NCBI GenBank assembly: GCA_907165065.1
Contig: OU015540.1
Location: forward strand, 1,038,001 to 1,102,000
Direction: 5' to 3'
DNA length: 64,000 nt
Source: Caprimulgus europaeus
Taxonomy: Eukaryota; Chordata; Aves; Caprimulgiformes; Caprimulgidae
How positions within the stretch are numbered: position 1 is the first letter of the stretch; each line of letters starts with the position of its first letter. Below, one piece after another: positions 25,701 to 36,900 of the stretch. The notes under the pieces were generated by a model. The model did not search any database. It saw nothing but the letters and a program-made list of their open reading frames with translations, and was not told the origin of the DNA. The translations under genes and the position numbers were made by a program.

Positions 25701-25892
25701 ACAGAATCCCAGACGGGTTTGGGCTGGAAGGGACCTTAAAGCTCATCCAGTTCCAACGCCCCTGCCAGCAGCAGGGACACCTTCCACTAGACCAGGTTGC
25801 TCAAAGCCTCATCCAACCTGGCCGAGAACACTTCCAGGGAGGAGCAGCCACAGCTTCTCTGGCCAACCTGGGCCAGGGTCTCACCAACAGCA
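25701..25892 (-). mobile_element. CR1 LINE fragment
   Basis: It starts ACAGAATCCCAGACGGGTTT, then CACCTTCCACTAGACCAGGT and CATCCAACCTGGCCGAGAAC, closely matching 51243-51400 and the inverse of 15025-15213. Confidence 0.9.
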
Positions 25893-27195
25893 TGGGCCAG
25901 AAAAGTAAAGATAAATGGGGAGCATTTCCCTCCCTTTGCACAGCCCCCCGTGCAAGGTGTCACCAAGCTTTGGGGTGAGGGTATGGGCACCCCACGGTTG
26001 GGGGGACTCGGGCTGGCTGTTTCAAAAGGACAGGCAGCGTTCCCGCAGTGCAGGAGCCAGAGGCTGTGTAGGAGAAAACAGCAGCATCCTGAACTGCTCC
26101 CCCAGCCTTTCCACACAACACAGGGTAATTATCACATCCTTCCTTCCCCCTCTGAAACAGCTGTAAGGCAGCGGTGGGATGAGATCTGACAGCACAGCTG
26201 AGCTCTGCTCCTCGGGAGGGGAGACTTGGGAAGAGCATCACAGCGCTCAGCACCCGGCATCAGCTGAGGAGCCCCAGTTCGGATGCACAGAGGCCAGAGG
26301 TTCCAGCCAAGCTTCACTGTCACTGAATACAGAGCAATCATGTGGATTTTAGCTGTCCAAGCAGACTCCACCATGGGATGGATGGTCCACTCCCTCCCAC
26401 CCACAGCTCATCCCCTCCAGCATCTCCTTCCCTCCACTGCTGCCGGGGGAGTGCTCTAGCTGCACATCCCAAACAATCACCAACAGCTTCAGTAACAAAG
26501 GAAAAGTGGGGGTTTTTTCAGACCACCCCAAACTCCAGCTGTTCCAGCCCAGGTTTGTTATGCTCCCGTGCTGGGCACAAGCACTGGACCAGGCAGCAAC
26601 GCGACGCTCCCGGCCGGAGGACACGCGCGGCTCCTGCTCCCACCACCGTGATCAGCAGCGTCAAGCCACGAGCCTTCGCAATTAAGCTGCTCATCTCGGT
26701 GTAATGACTTGGCAGCTCATACCCAGCAGAGCCTGGACAGCAAAGAAAAGCTGAACAGGACAAGACCTGGATGTGCAATAACCCGAGGAGAGGAGAACAG
26801 CTGTCCTGACAGGCAGCCACCTCCAGAAAGCCACTGCCGAGCAATTCGGAGCCCAATGGTCTCTGCAGCGGTGGGAAGATGAGACACGAGTTCTTTATCA
26901 GGCATCCATCAGGCCTCGCTCATTAGAGGAGAAGCACATCAACCCAATGGCCAATAAACAGGAACCCGAATGCGAGCAGCAGGGATCCATTTCCAGACAC
27001 CTCTGTTACTAAAAATCCAGACAGAGAACTGCCCCAGCGTCTCCAGCACACGGGCACGCGCTCCTGAGCACTTCCACCTGTCAGGGTCATGGACCTGCCC
27101 TGGAATTTTGCGAATAAAAGTGCCAAAAAATCCCCTGTCTGACCCCAGCTCTCCTGAGAGTTCAGTTCTGGCCTTGTAATAAATGGACAAGTAGC

Positions 27196-27402
27196 TCTCA
27201 ACTGCCCTGGGCACAACTGGAGCCCATTTCCTCTTGTCCTGTCCCTTGGTTCTTGGTTGAACAGACCCACCCCCACCTCTCTGCACCCTCCTTGCAGGGA
27301 GTTGGACAGAGCCAGAAGGTCTCCCCTCAGCCTCCTTTTCTCCAGGCTCAACACCCCCAGTTCCCTCAGCCATTCCTCATGGGACATGTGCTCCAGACCA
27401 TG
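27196..27402 (-). mobile_element. CR1 LINE fragment lacking its 3' terminus
   Basis: The internal 3' UTR blocks are present (GAGCCCATTTCCTCTTGTCC, CAGACCCACCCCCACCTCTC, CAGCCTCCTTTTCTCCAGGC). The usual terminal part is absent, so it is truncated at both ends. Confidence 0.87.
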
Positions 27403-28421
27403 AAGAAGGGGAAGAAGGAGGATGTGACGCTGCACAATCGCTCACTGCCCAGTAGAAGTGTCCCCACTCCACAGCTGTGCACTTGCAGAAGGAGAACCAT
27501 AAGCAGATGAAGAGCTCTGAGCCCACCACGTCCCCACAGCAGCTTTCCCACCTGTACATGTCCACACATGGAATTGCAGCAGGGGGGAACAGCTGCAGCA
27601 GCTGAGACCTGGGCTGGAGACCCCCTGTACAGGGTCACCTTGGCCACCCCACCCCGAGGACGGTGCCAGCAAGGGACAAGATCCTGCTCCAAAGAGAGCC
27701 ACGGCTGTCCAGGCAGCCCAGCACCCCTGAGGAGCTCTTGTCACAGCACTGCCAAACCCAGGAGGCATGGACAGCACCACCTTGCCCAGCTCCAGCAGTG
27801 CTGAGCGACCCAAACTGGTCCCACTGGGATGCCCTGGGGATGGTGTGCAGCTCCTGCTGTCACCCAAACCAGTCAGCGTGTCAGTGGGCTCCATGGGGAC
27901 ACAGTCCCCCTTCTCCCTACCCCAGCGCTGCTTTCCACACTAACCAGTTGCAACCAGCACCACCACCCAACTGGTCCCAGTGCGTTCTCCCGAGCGTCCC
28001 AGCGCAGTGACAAGGGGAAGCCACCCTTCGCTTCCTCCTTGGGAAGGGACCAGATGGGGCCCCGTTATTTGGAGCCCTGGGAGTGCTGACACGCCACTGC
28101 TCACTCACATGATCTTCCCTTTGCTTTTTACAGAAGTGTTCTTGTTTCACTCTGACGCGGTGGAGCTCAAACACAGCCCAGCAGGCAGCGACACGGGGGA
28201 ACTCGCAGCAGAGGCTGCAGCACCCAGCACCCAGGCACCCCATTCAGGAATGAGATGAAGTCCTGCGGCCACAGCTCGGGACGGGCCAGACAGCCCGGTC
28301 TGGGGGCTGCACCGAGGCCAGGGCAGCTGCTCCCCCCGCATCAGTAAAGGATTGCTGCCTTCAAATCCCCCCGGAGCAGGGAAACATCTAGAAAAGGACA
28401 TGGTGATCAAAATTATGAAGT

Positions 28422-28872
28422 TATAGAACCATGGAGTGTTGTGAGCTGGAAGGGACCCACCAGGATGATGGAGTCCAACTCCTGTCCCTGCATAGGACAA
28501 TCCCAACATTCACACCATGTCCCTGAGGGCCTTGGCCAAATGCTGCTGGAATCTTGTCAGCCTTGGTGCCATGAGCACCTCCCTGGGGAGCCTGTGCCAG
28601 TGCTCCACCACCCTCTGCCTCAAGAACCTTTTCCTCATGGCCAACCTCCCCCTCCCCTGCCACATCTTCCTGCCATGTCCTCTGCTCCTGGCGTTGGTGG
28701 CCAGAGAGAAGAGCTCAGCGCCTGCCTCTCCTCTTCCCCTTGGGAGGAAGTTCTAGACCATGATGAGATCTCCTCTCAGTCTCCTCTTCTCCAGGCTGAA
28801 CAATCCAAGCAACTTCAGCCTCTCCTCATCCAGCTTCCCCTCTAAACTCTTCACTGATTTTGTGGCCCTAAG
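28422..28872 (-). mobile_element. CR1 LINE fragment, second subfamily
   Basis: It begins TATAGAACCATGGAGTGTTG and runs through CCCTGAGGGCCTTGGCCAAA, CCTCAAGAACCTTTTCCTCA and CTCTTCTCCAGGCTGAACAA to a TTTGTGGCCCT block. It differs from the other copies in the middle and represents a distinct, older-looking subfamily. Confidence 0.85.
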
Positions 28873-29204
28873 TCACTTGCATATGGAGAATGATGGAGCA
28901 GGTGCAACCCCACAGCCTGGAGGTGGGACAGATGATGGAGGACACCACAAAGCCTAGAAAATCCTGGCTGTCATCACAGGGGCGAGGACCAGCTGCTCTG
29001 CCTCTTCCAGGATGAGATCTAGAGGTGGTCCAACAAAGCTGGCAACATCAAGGGCAAAAAGCCAACAAGAGAGGGGGGTTGCTCAGGCTGTGGGAGAGCC
29101 GAGAGCATCTCGCTTGTGTGGGTTATCCCGGCAGCCCCTGGCTCAGGCAAGCGGCAGTCACAGCACAAGTTGTATGGTGTAAAGTTCATTTTGGTGGCTC
29201 TGGA

Positions 29205-29262
29205 GCAGCACCTGGAGTAGATGATCTCCAGAGGTCCCTTCCAGCCCCTACCATTCTGCGAG
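29205..29262 (+). mobile_element. Short CR1 3' end
   Basis: The plus strand ends GATGATCTCCAGAGGTCCCT then TCCAGCCCCTACCATTCTG, the terminal CR1 signature. Only about 60 bases remain. Confidence 0.7.
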
Positions 29263-32200
29263 TCTGCTCTGCAAAGCAATTCACAGGTAGCAGCTGGATT
29301 CGATATCCCTTTACAAGAATCACAGCCTTATAATTTCTGCAATTAGAAAGGGAGTTCTGCGACCGTGATCTAAACCAGGAGTTTTTGTCACAAATTACCA
29401 GCTTTCACTCCCCTCATACCTGAGCTTAAACCGAAACTTAAATGGAAATTCACAGGAGAATGAGAAAGTGAGTCAGTCTGCCCTTCCCAGCAGTCGCTTG
29501 TTTTCATCCTCTCGGACTCAGTTAACAGTAACACCAGAGAAATCAAGTTTCTTCCAAATTTACAAAACCCAGAGCAGGGGAGGTGGCTTTGGAAGGGGCC
29601 TCTGCCGTGCCACGGACCATCAGCAGCCACTTGCAGCAAAGCCTTAGTCCTCCAGGGATGCAGAGCAGAAAGCCCACGAGGAAAACCAGCCACAGGTTCT
29701 CCGTAGCCCAGCTGAGCAGGGGTCCTGGGGACAGCCCACAAGCCCCCTGGCCTGCTTCTCCCATTAGCCAGCAGCACATTGCTGGACAGACAGACACTCC
29801 TGCCCTACACAGCCCCGGGTGATACAGCTCTGTCCTCCAAACACCCAACCTGTGACAGTCAACTGCTGTCCTCGCCTGATGGGTAACACAGAGACAGAGT
29901 CTGGAGCAACACCCAGCCCATGGTTACGGAGGTTTGGTCTCTTTTTGCACTGTCAACGCTCGGCATCGTCTCGTGCAAGCTGACGACGCAGGCAGGAACA
30001 AAAGTGTCCAGAATAGATTTCAAAGCACCTTCTTTCCAACCAGCAGCAGGGCTGGGATTCAGAAAACACGCTGCAAAGCCTCCTACCCCGGTGCCTGTCT
30101 CCCGAGTACCCAGGTCAATAGAGGCACTGCTGCTGGGGGGGGAAAAAATCCTTTGAGGTACATAATAAGGGAGAATTTAATTCTGCTCCAGCCTCGGAGA
30201 AGCCAGCCATTTGTCACGCAGGGTTTGATGACAGGACTTGTCCACAACCCAGACGAGCATTCGCTTCCTTACAGCGGAGCGAGAGCAGCAAACAAAGGAA
30301 TCCAAACTCCAAAGTGTTTGGCACCAGGACAGACATTCAGACAGTTTCAGAGAAGGAAGAAATTTGAACTACAGTCTGAAAGTTACTTCAGAAAAATTCT
30401 CTACAAAGGTTCAGTGCTCAACCAAAATGCAAATCTCCCTCATGGTTTCCTAAGCAAATGAGCTGCTGTTACATTTTTTTCCAGTCCAGCAGCATCTTGC
30501 TCTGAAGATCTAACAGCAGCCCCACTGAGCAGCAGCTAATTAAAGCCCTTCCTCCTGCCAGAACCCCAGACTCAGAGTCTCTAAATGACCCAGTAAGTGA
30601 CACTTTTTCCACCTCAGAAGCCCTGGGAGACTCGAGGTCAGAAGCTTTGCTCGTACCCCCGCCGTGGCTGTACATCTGCCATGCCCGACCCACCGACGGT
30701 GACAAGGACAGAGGTAACACAGACGGTACCTGGCTCCTCGCCCTGCTGCTCCTACCATGGGTTCAAAGACATCTCCCCAGCCACCATCCCACCTCCTGCA
30801 GCTTTTCCTACAAGGCTATGGACAGAGTGGACACCTCTCCCCAGCACAGAGCTCGCTGCTGGCACAGCTCACCCTGCTGTGTACGGACCTGGCCACAGGT
30901 CCAAGGCAGGTCTGAAGGTGACCAGCCCTCCAGACACGCTTCCCAGGCTGACGTGCATCCTTCAGCCCACGCCAGGCGTGGTGGCGTGGAGCAGCTCCAA
31001 GAGCCTGGAGAGACCTGGAGGACAAGGGGCAGCCCCAGGAGACTTGATGGCAAAGCAAAAGCTTCATGGTTTCAGCACAAGCTCTCTTCCACCAGCCAGC
31101 TCCTCTGACAAGGAGGAGATGGCATCAAGGAGGTGACATGATGGTAGAAGACTTCTGGGACAGATGTGCCAGTCTCTGAAGAGGATGTCTCACAGGACAA
31201 GCTACCAGGCTACAAACACGTAGATATGGATGTCCAAGGCAGGGAAAGCCCCCAGAACCAACTCTGAAATCAGCTTCTCAGCTGCCATGAAGGTCACTTT
31301 GTTTTACCCAGGAGAATAACTCGCTGCCGTTACAGTCCTACAAGCCTCATTTCCAGAAGGCTCTGGCCCTGAGGCACATCTCCATCAAAGACAAACGGAT
31401 AAGACAAATTTGGAAGTTAATGGACCGAGCTATTGGAGAAGGTCCTTACACGCATGATCACACCTCAGTGAATTACTTCACTTTTACAACCATTCCTGGG
31501 GCAACAAGCTGAGAGCAGCAGAATCTCCCATGGCAGGCTGGGGGGAACAGGGAGATGACACATGATGGACAGACAGACAGAAATCAGAGGTGTCCTGCCC
31601 AGCCCTTCCCTCCCCTTGAGCACAGGGCTGTCCCCTCTTGCCCACTCTGCCATGCTCAGAAACTCTCTCCACTGGCCATCACAGCTACTGCACGAGAGGG
31701 CACTTGGCTCTGATCCCTCAAAAATCGAGTTATTCCATCAAACTCTCCAGAAACCAAGTGAACACGGAGAATTTTAGTCCTTTTTCCCAAAGCATCCCAT
31801 AAAGCAATGAAAAATGAAGCCTGTAACAAAGCTGATCTCCATCATGATGACATGGCAAAGGCTGCTCCACAGCAAAGACAGTGTCAGGCTCCAGAGAGCC
31901 CAAAAATAACTGTTTGGGGGATTATTTCAAGCCGTGTTTAGACCTCCCATCATACAGGGCAGGGGACGCTGCACTGACTGATCCCGAGCGATGGCGACTG
32001 CTGGGGACCGCGCTGGCACGGCTGGGCTGAGCCTTCTGCTGCCTGCTGGGCCAGAGGCATCTGTCTGAGACCAAGGACACAGCTCGCACCATTATCATCA
32101 CTTAGGGAACCTTTCTCTACTCTAGATTGGCTATTGTAGGTTAATGGCAAGTTATAGAGGATTTCCAAGTATTTTTCCCAAACCAAGCTAAAGCAGAAGC

Positions 32201-33854
32201 GTTTTGTGTGATGAATGCAAGGAAAGGGAAAAAAACAAAAAACCAACCTAAAACCAAATTACTCAGCCTTTTGGGGTAGGCACAATATTAACGATCTCGC
32301 CAGGCAGCATCATTTTGCTTACAAGGCAAGTGTTAACTAACAGTCCCCGCCGAGAACCACACCGAGATGTGACGGTCTCTGAATCAGCCTCTCTCCAAAC
32401 CACGGCACAGAGAAGGGAACAGACCTGGAGACACAGCAAATCCTGACTTTGCACTGCGTCAGGAGCTCATCCACGCCGTGATGCAAATTCAACTCGTGGG
32501 CCACTTCCCCCTCACTCCAGCTTCTTACTGGTATTAGAGAACAATCTCTGTCCCAGCTCCTGACTTCATGGCTATGTCACTGAGCAGAGCTGCACTGAGC
32601 CACTCGGGAGAGCCAAGAGGACTTTCACTCCTCTTCACAACCTCACTTTCTCATTCTTCTGCTATAATTGGAAATCAAGCAAATGCATTTGTTCATGTGC
32701 TGAGAGTGGCACCCATTAAACGGGCTCGCTGCTCAGACTGTCAGAGTAAAGGTCTTCAGCTGTTCTCTCCAAAGGTGCAGCTATCACTGTGGCATCACTT
32801 CACATGGCAACAGAAGACGGGGAGGAATCTACCAGCATGATCAGCTAAAACACGCCAGCGTCACTGCATGAGGAGGAGAAGGAGCAGCTGAAGGCTGAGA
32901 TTTAGGCAGCTGAATCTTTTTCAGTGTCCCTGTTGCTGACTCAATACCAAATGCAAGAAGCCCAGATCAGAACTACAGGAGATGGAAGTTTTTAAACATG
33001 ACCAACAGCCGAGGCAGAGCCCCCGGAGCAGCCAGCTCCTGCCATTGTCCCTTGTGAGCATGGGACTCACCAAACCCATCCAGCACATCCCAGTGACCCT
33101 GCCTGCACCACCAGCTCCAGCCCAGCTGCTCCCACAACCTCCCTGCAAGCCACTAATTATCCCCTCATTTCCCCAGTCACCCCCAAAACCAGTCACCTGT
33201 TTTTTTCTCCCACCCAGAGCTAGAAAGATTTCCTTGCTCAGAAGGTTGCTCCAAGGAGTGAGCGCTCCCACCCGAAGAGGACAGCTCACAGCAGACAGAC
33301 TCTCTGGAAAAACACAGATTAACTGGGTGCACAAGAGCCAGTTTACGGGGAGCTGTGCTGTGACCAGTCTCAGGTTAGCAAGTCCAGTCTGTAAATATTG
33401 GGTCTCTTGGCAGGCACCTCCTGTCCAGCTGGGATTAGCAGTGAGTATATTCTGCTTGTCATACTTAAACAAGATGTATAAATCTGGCACAAAAGCAAGA
33501 CCAAATATGGAAGCAAATCAGTTAAATCGACAAGATGTGACTCAAATGCACGGGATATTCAGCGATCAATGCACAGGGAAAACTTGCAGGGGCAGGAAAA
33601 CTTGTGCTCCTGTGCCACAGAAGTTAGATTGGGAAAGCAAGAAGCTAACGAGGTCACGGTGCTCACCCCAAACACTTGCTGATTCAAGGATCACACTAGA
33701 GCTCTTTTTTCTAGCAGAAGAGCTATAAACAGCTGAGGAAGTCAGCCCAAATCCCTCAAGAGCAAACAGCTTGAGCAGAGCCACAACTATGCCTCGGGTC
33801 AAGTATGAGCCACAAAGAGCTTGGCCGGCCAACACGCCTGGTCCCTGCCAGCCT
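29263..33854. other. Noncoding PRKCB intron sequence
   Basis: No gene is seen. A plus-strand open frame of 248 codons at 32982-33728 shows no domain, no codon bias I recognise and no homology. Confidence 0.65.
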
Positions 33855-33973
33855 GCGAGCATCCCCCCCCGGACCGCGAGCATCCCCCCCCGGACCGCGA
33901 GCATCCCCCCCCGGACCGCGAGCATCCCCCCCCGGGCCACGAGCATCCCCCCCCGGGCCACGAGCATCCCCCC
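33855..33973. repeat. 21-base minisatellite with C8 runs
   Basis: About 5.7 copies of a 21-base unit GCGAGCATCCCCCCCCGGACC; the last two units carry GGGCCAC in place of GGACCGC. Because 21 is divisible by three, all frames stay open and yield repeat peptides such as REHPPPD, which are not evidence of a gene. Each unit has an eight-C run. Confidence 0.95.
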
Positions 33974-36900
33974 AGATGCTGGAGAAGCACTGAGGGAAAG
34001 AATCGTGTTCTCATCTGAACAGGATTTCTCAGCACCCCGCAGCAGAGCCAGGACTGCCACAGCCCAGGTCTGCCCAGCCTTGGATGGCTTCCAGGACAAG
34101 AGGCGCTCTGTAAACAAGACGAGAAGGCAACTGGCTGCCAGTGACCTCTTTGCAGGCAGATGACGACGAGTCCCATCCCAGGTTACAACGAGCATGAAAG
34201 TGCAGATGACAGGGCTGTGGGGGAGCCATCCCAAAGCGATTTATGTGCTGCAGACCAGCACGGGGCCAGCAGATGAGGGTCACTGCTGCCAGCAGATGCT
34301 GAGCTGAGCAGCAGTGGCAGCACACAGCTCCCTCAGCATGGTGATGCTGCAGGAGCCGAGCTGTGTGTGCCATGAAATGCATTTCCTTTCCCAGGGAACC
34401 AGGATGAAGCGATGGTGAGGGCTGACTTAGGGCATCAAGTGGGACCCTGTAAGGACTCATCATGCTCCCTCCCGTATCAATGAATGGTTAAATAACCCCA
34501 AACAGGAAAAGGACTGCTGCTTGCAAGGTATTGCTTTCATTGTACGGAATTCAGGTGGCTACTCACGAGAACATTTTAATTTATTTTTCCAGTGGAGGCT
34601 GGTCAAAGAGCAGATAAATCACTCACGGCCTGTGCTAAGGTAATCGGAGCAGAGAGCATGGTGATGCCAACACAAACCAGCTGTGACCCACAGAGATCCC
34701 CTCTCCCTGCGGCTGCGGCACACCGGGGCCGTGCACCCAGCCCAGCACCAGGCACTCCCAGTTCCGGCTGCCCCCTCAGGAAGGGAAGGTTTGTCCTCAC
34801 CCTGCTTCTCCTCACCAGCTACAGCCCCCCAGAAACATTCCCCACGGGGCAGAAGCTGTTGGAGGAGGCAACGGCTTCCAGCCATCCCCGTGCACAGCAC
34901 TGGGAGCTCCCCCAGCTCCGCTCCCAGTTTAGCTCAACAGTCACCACAGCCCCCAGCTGAACTCTCTGCAGTCAAAGCCATTTGCTGCCCCACAGCCCTT
35001 GGATCCTCAGGATGATACAGAGAGGGGAGGGGAGCAGAGGAACCCCCCGGGACAGACCCCTCGGGAGCTGCTCTGCGCGGTGCCCGCGGCAAATCCCCAT
35101 CATCCCGGCAACGCTGGCCGCACGCAGCGGCTCCCGCCCTGGCACAGCGGCGGCTGCGGCTCGCGCTGGGAGCGCTGCCTGCCCGGGAAGGGCTGCAGCC
35201 AGCACAGCGGCTTCTGGGAATTGCTGCTGCTTAATACGAAGCATTTGGCTGCTCCTGAGCACCACACAACTGGAGCTTTCTTCTCGTCTCCCCCACCCTT
35301 CCTGCGGCTTCTGTGGAAAAAATGACTTTTTGGTGATGGCTGCTCCAGGCTGGCAGGACAGGGCCAGTCGTGGTCAAGTCTCTCCTGGTCACAGCCCCTT
35401 CTCTGCTGGATCAACAGCCTCTGTGCTTGGGAAACAGCCCTGAACACCCACCCTGATGGGCTGAAAAGCTCTGGAGAGATTTCCACCTTCATCCTTTGGG
35501 TGACTGTCTGGAGGACTACAGCATTTACTGCTACCATCTGACATTTCTGCTGGTCCTACCATCTCTGTCTCAAGGGCATGCTGGCCAAGGGACAGCAGTC
35601 ACCAACGCCAACCCTGGCTGGCTGGATCATGGGGCTGGCTGGGAGCAGGAAAGCAGCAGGGAAAGTGAAACCCAAGGGACAGCCCTCGCTTCCGACCGCA
35701 CTCGGGTCCAGACCCCCCAGCCCCACGTCTCTGGGTCCGAGCCTTCGGCACAATTCCTCACTCCAGGGAGCCCTTGCAGAGGTCACACCCTGAGGAGCAC
35801 GGTGGCTCTGGCTCCAGTAAGAGTTTCTGCTAAACTGGAGGTACAGGGCAATGCCAGCCCACGGGGTGAACAAGCTCTGCCACGCTGTGTTTTCTACAGC
35901 ACCATTTGCAAAGCCCAGAGGGTCTGTGGAGCACTTTGCGCTCTCTCCTCCTTCTTCCCATTGCCCAACGTGCACATCAGTCATCAGCAGTGCCAGCAGC
36001 ACACAAGGTGACACAAGAACACAGTGATGAAAACCCCAAGGCTGCATCCAGGATCATGGCACAAGGTCTCCTGCCTTTCTGATGTTGTTCCTATGGCTTT
36101 TTTCACAGGGCTTGCTCTCAGCAATGTCTTGGGCTGCATCCCTTGAAGAAGGTGAGGAACACGCTGCCCAGAAGACCTGCAGTTACCTCTCTCCTCCAGG
36201 GAGCTTGTTACTCACCTTTTCTAAGTGGCTGTAATTCATGGACTTTCAGAACAATGATTCATGAAGCCACGCTAGAGGCATTAATCGCAGGGCGCTGCAG
36301 ACGCCCTCCACCGCGTGCCGTCCTTCACGCTGGAGCCTCACCACACGCACAGAGACCCAACCAACCCACGGTCAGACTCTGGCAGGTCCAGAGTTCTGCC
36401 TGCCTTAATGTACAGCACTAATCCTCTGCACAGCTGGTTCCTGCAGGAAAAAATCCACCCAAACATTTCTCTCAGGCAAAATCCCATCCCGCCCACCTTC
36501 ATAAGCATCTCTCCTCCTTACCCTGCACGTTCGAGCCAGACCAGGGGACGGCACTTTAACGTTCCCCTCCCGACTGTGCCCTTTCTAATGACGTGTTCCA
36601 AGCTGTTCTGCCCTAAACTGAATTATGGGCACAGCTAGAAGTTAATTTCTTAGTCATTGTGATCACGCAACTCATTTGCTGATGAATCTGAAGGGGGCTG
36701 GATGGCATCGGCGGGCACCTCGAGCATTTTATTTATTTTTTTTTAGATTTCTGCCGTTTCAAGTGTAGTCAGGAGGAGGAGGAGCCGCGCTTGCTGGACA
36801 GGAGGGCAGCAGGGGGGCTTGTGCATCTCCTCTAGCTCGAGTTTCCAGATAAAACACCATCAGTTAACAGAACTCACACCAAGCTTTAAGAGAAGATTCA

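Larger units (their letters stand above)
24093..28421. other. Noncoding PRKCB intron sequence with CR1 copies annotated separately
   Basis: Outside the CR1 fragments at 25701-25892 and 27196-27402 I see no gene and no other recognisable repeat. Confidence 0.65.

Noticed and set aside
32982-33728. 248-codon plus-strand open frame in PRKCB intron 2
   Set aside because: No start context, domain or homology is visible, and GC-rich intron DNA readily gives such frames by chance.
33805-33993. Repetitive proline-rich peptide (REHPPPD units)
   Set aside because: A 21-base minisatellite keeps every frame open. The peptide is a by-product.
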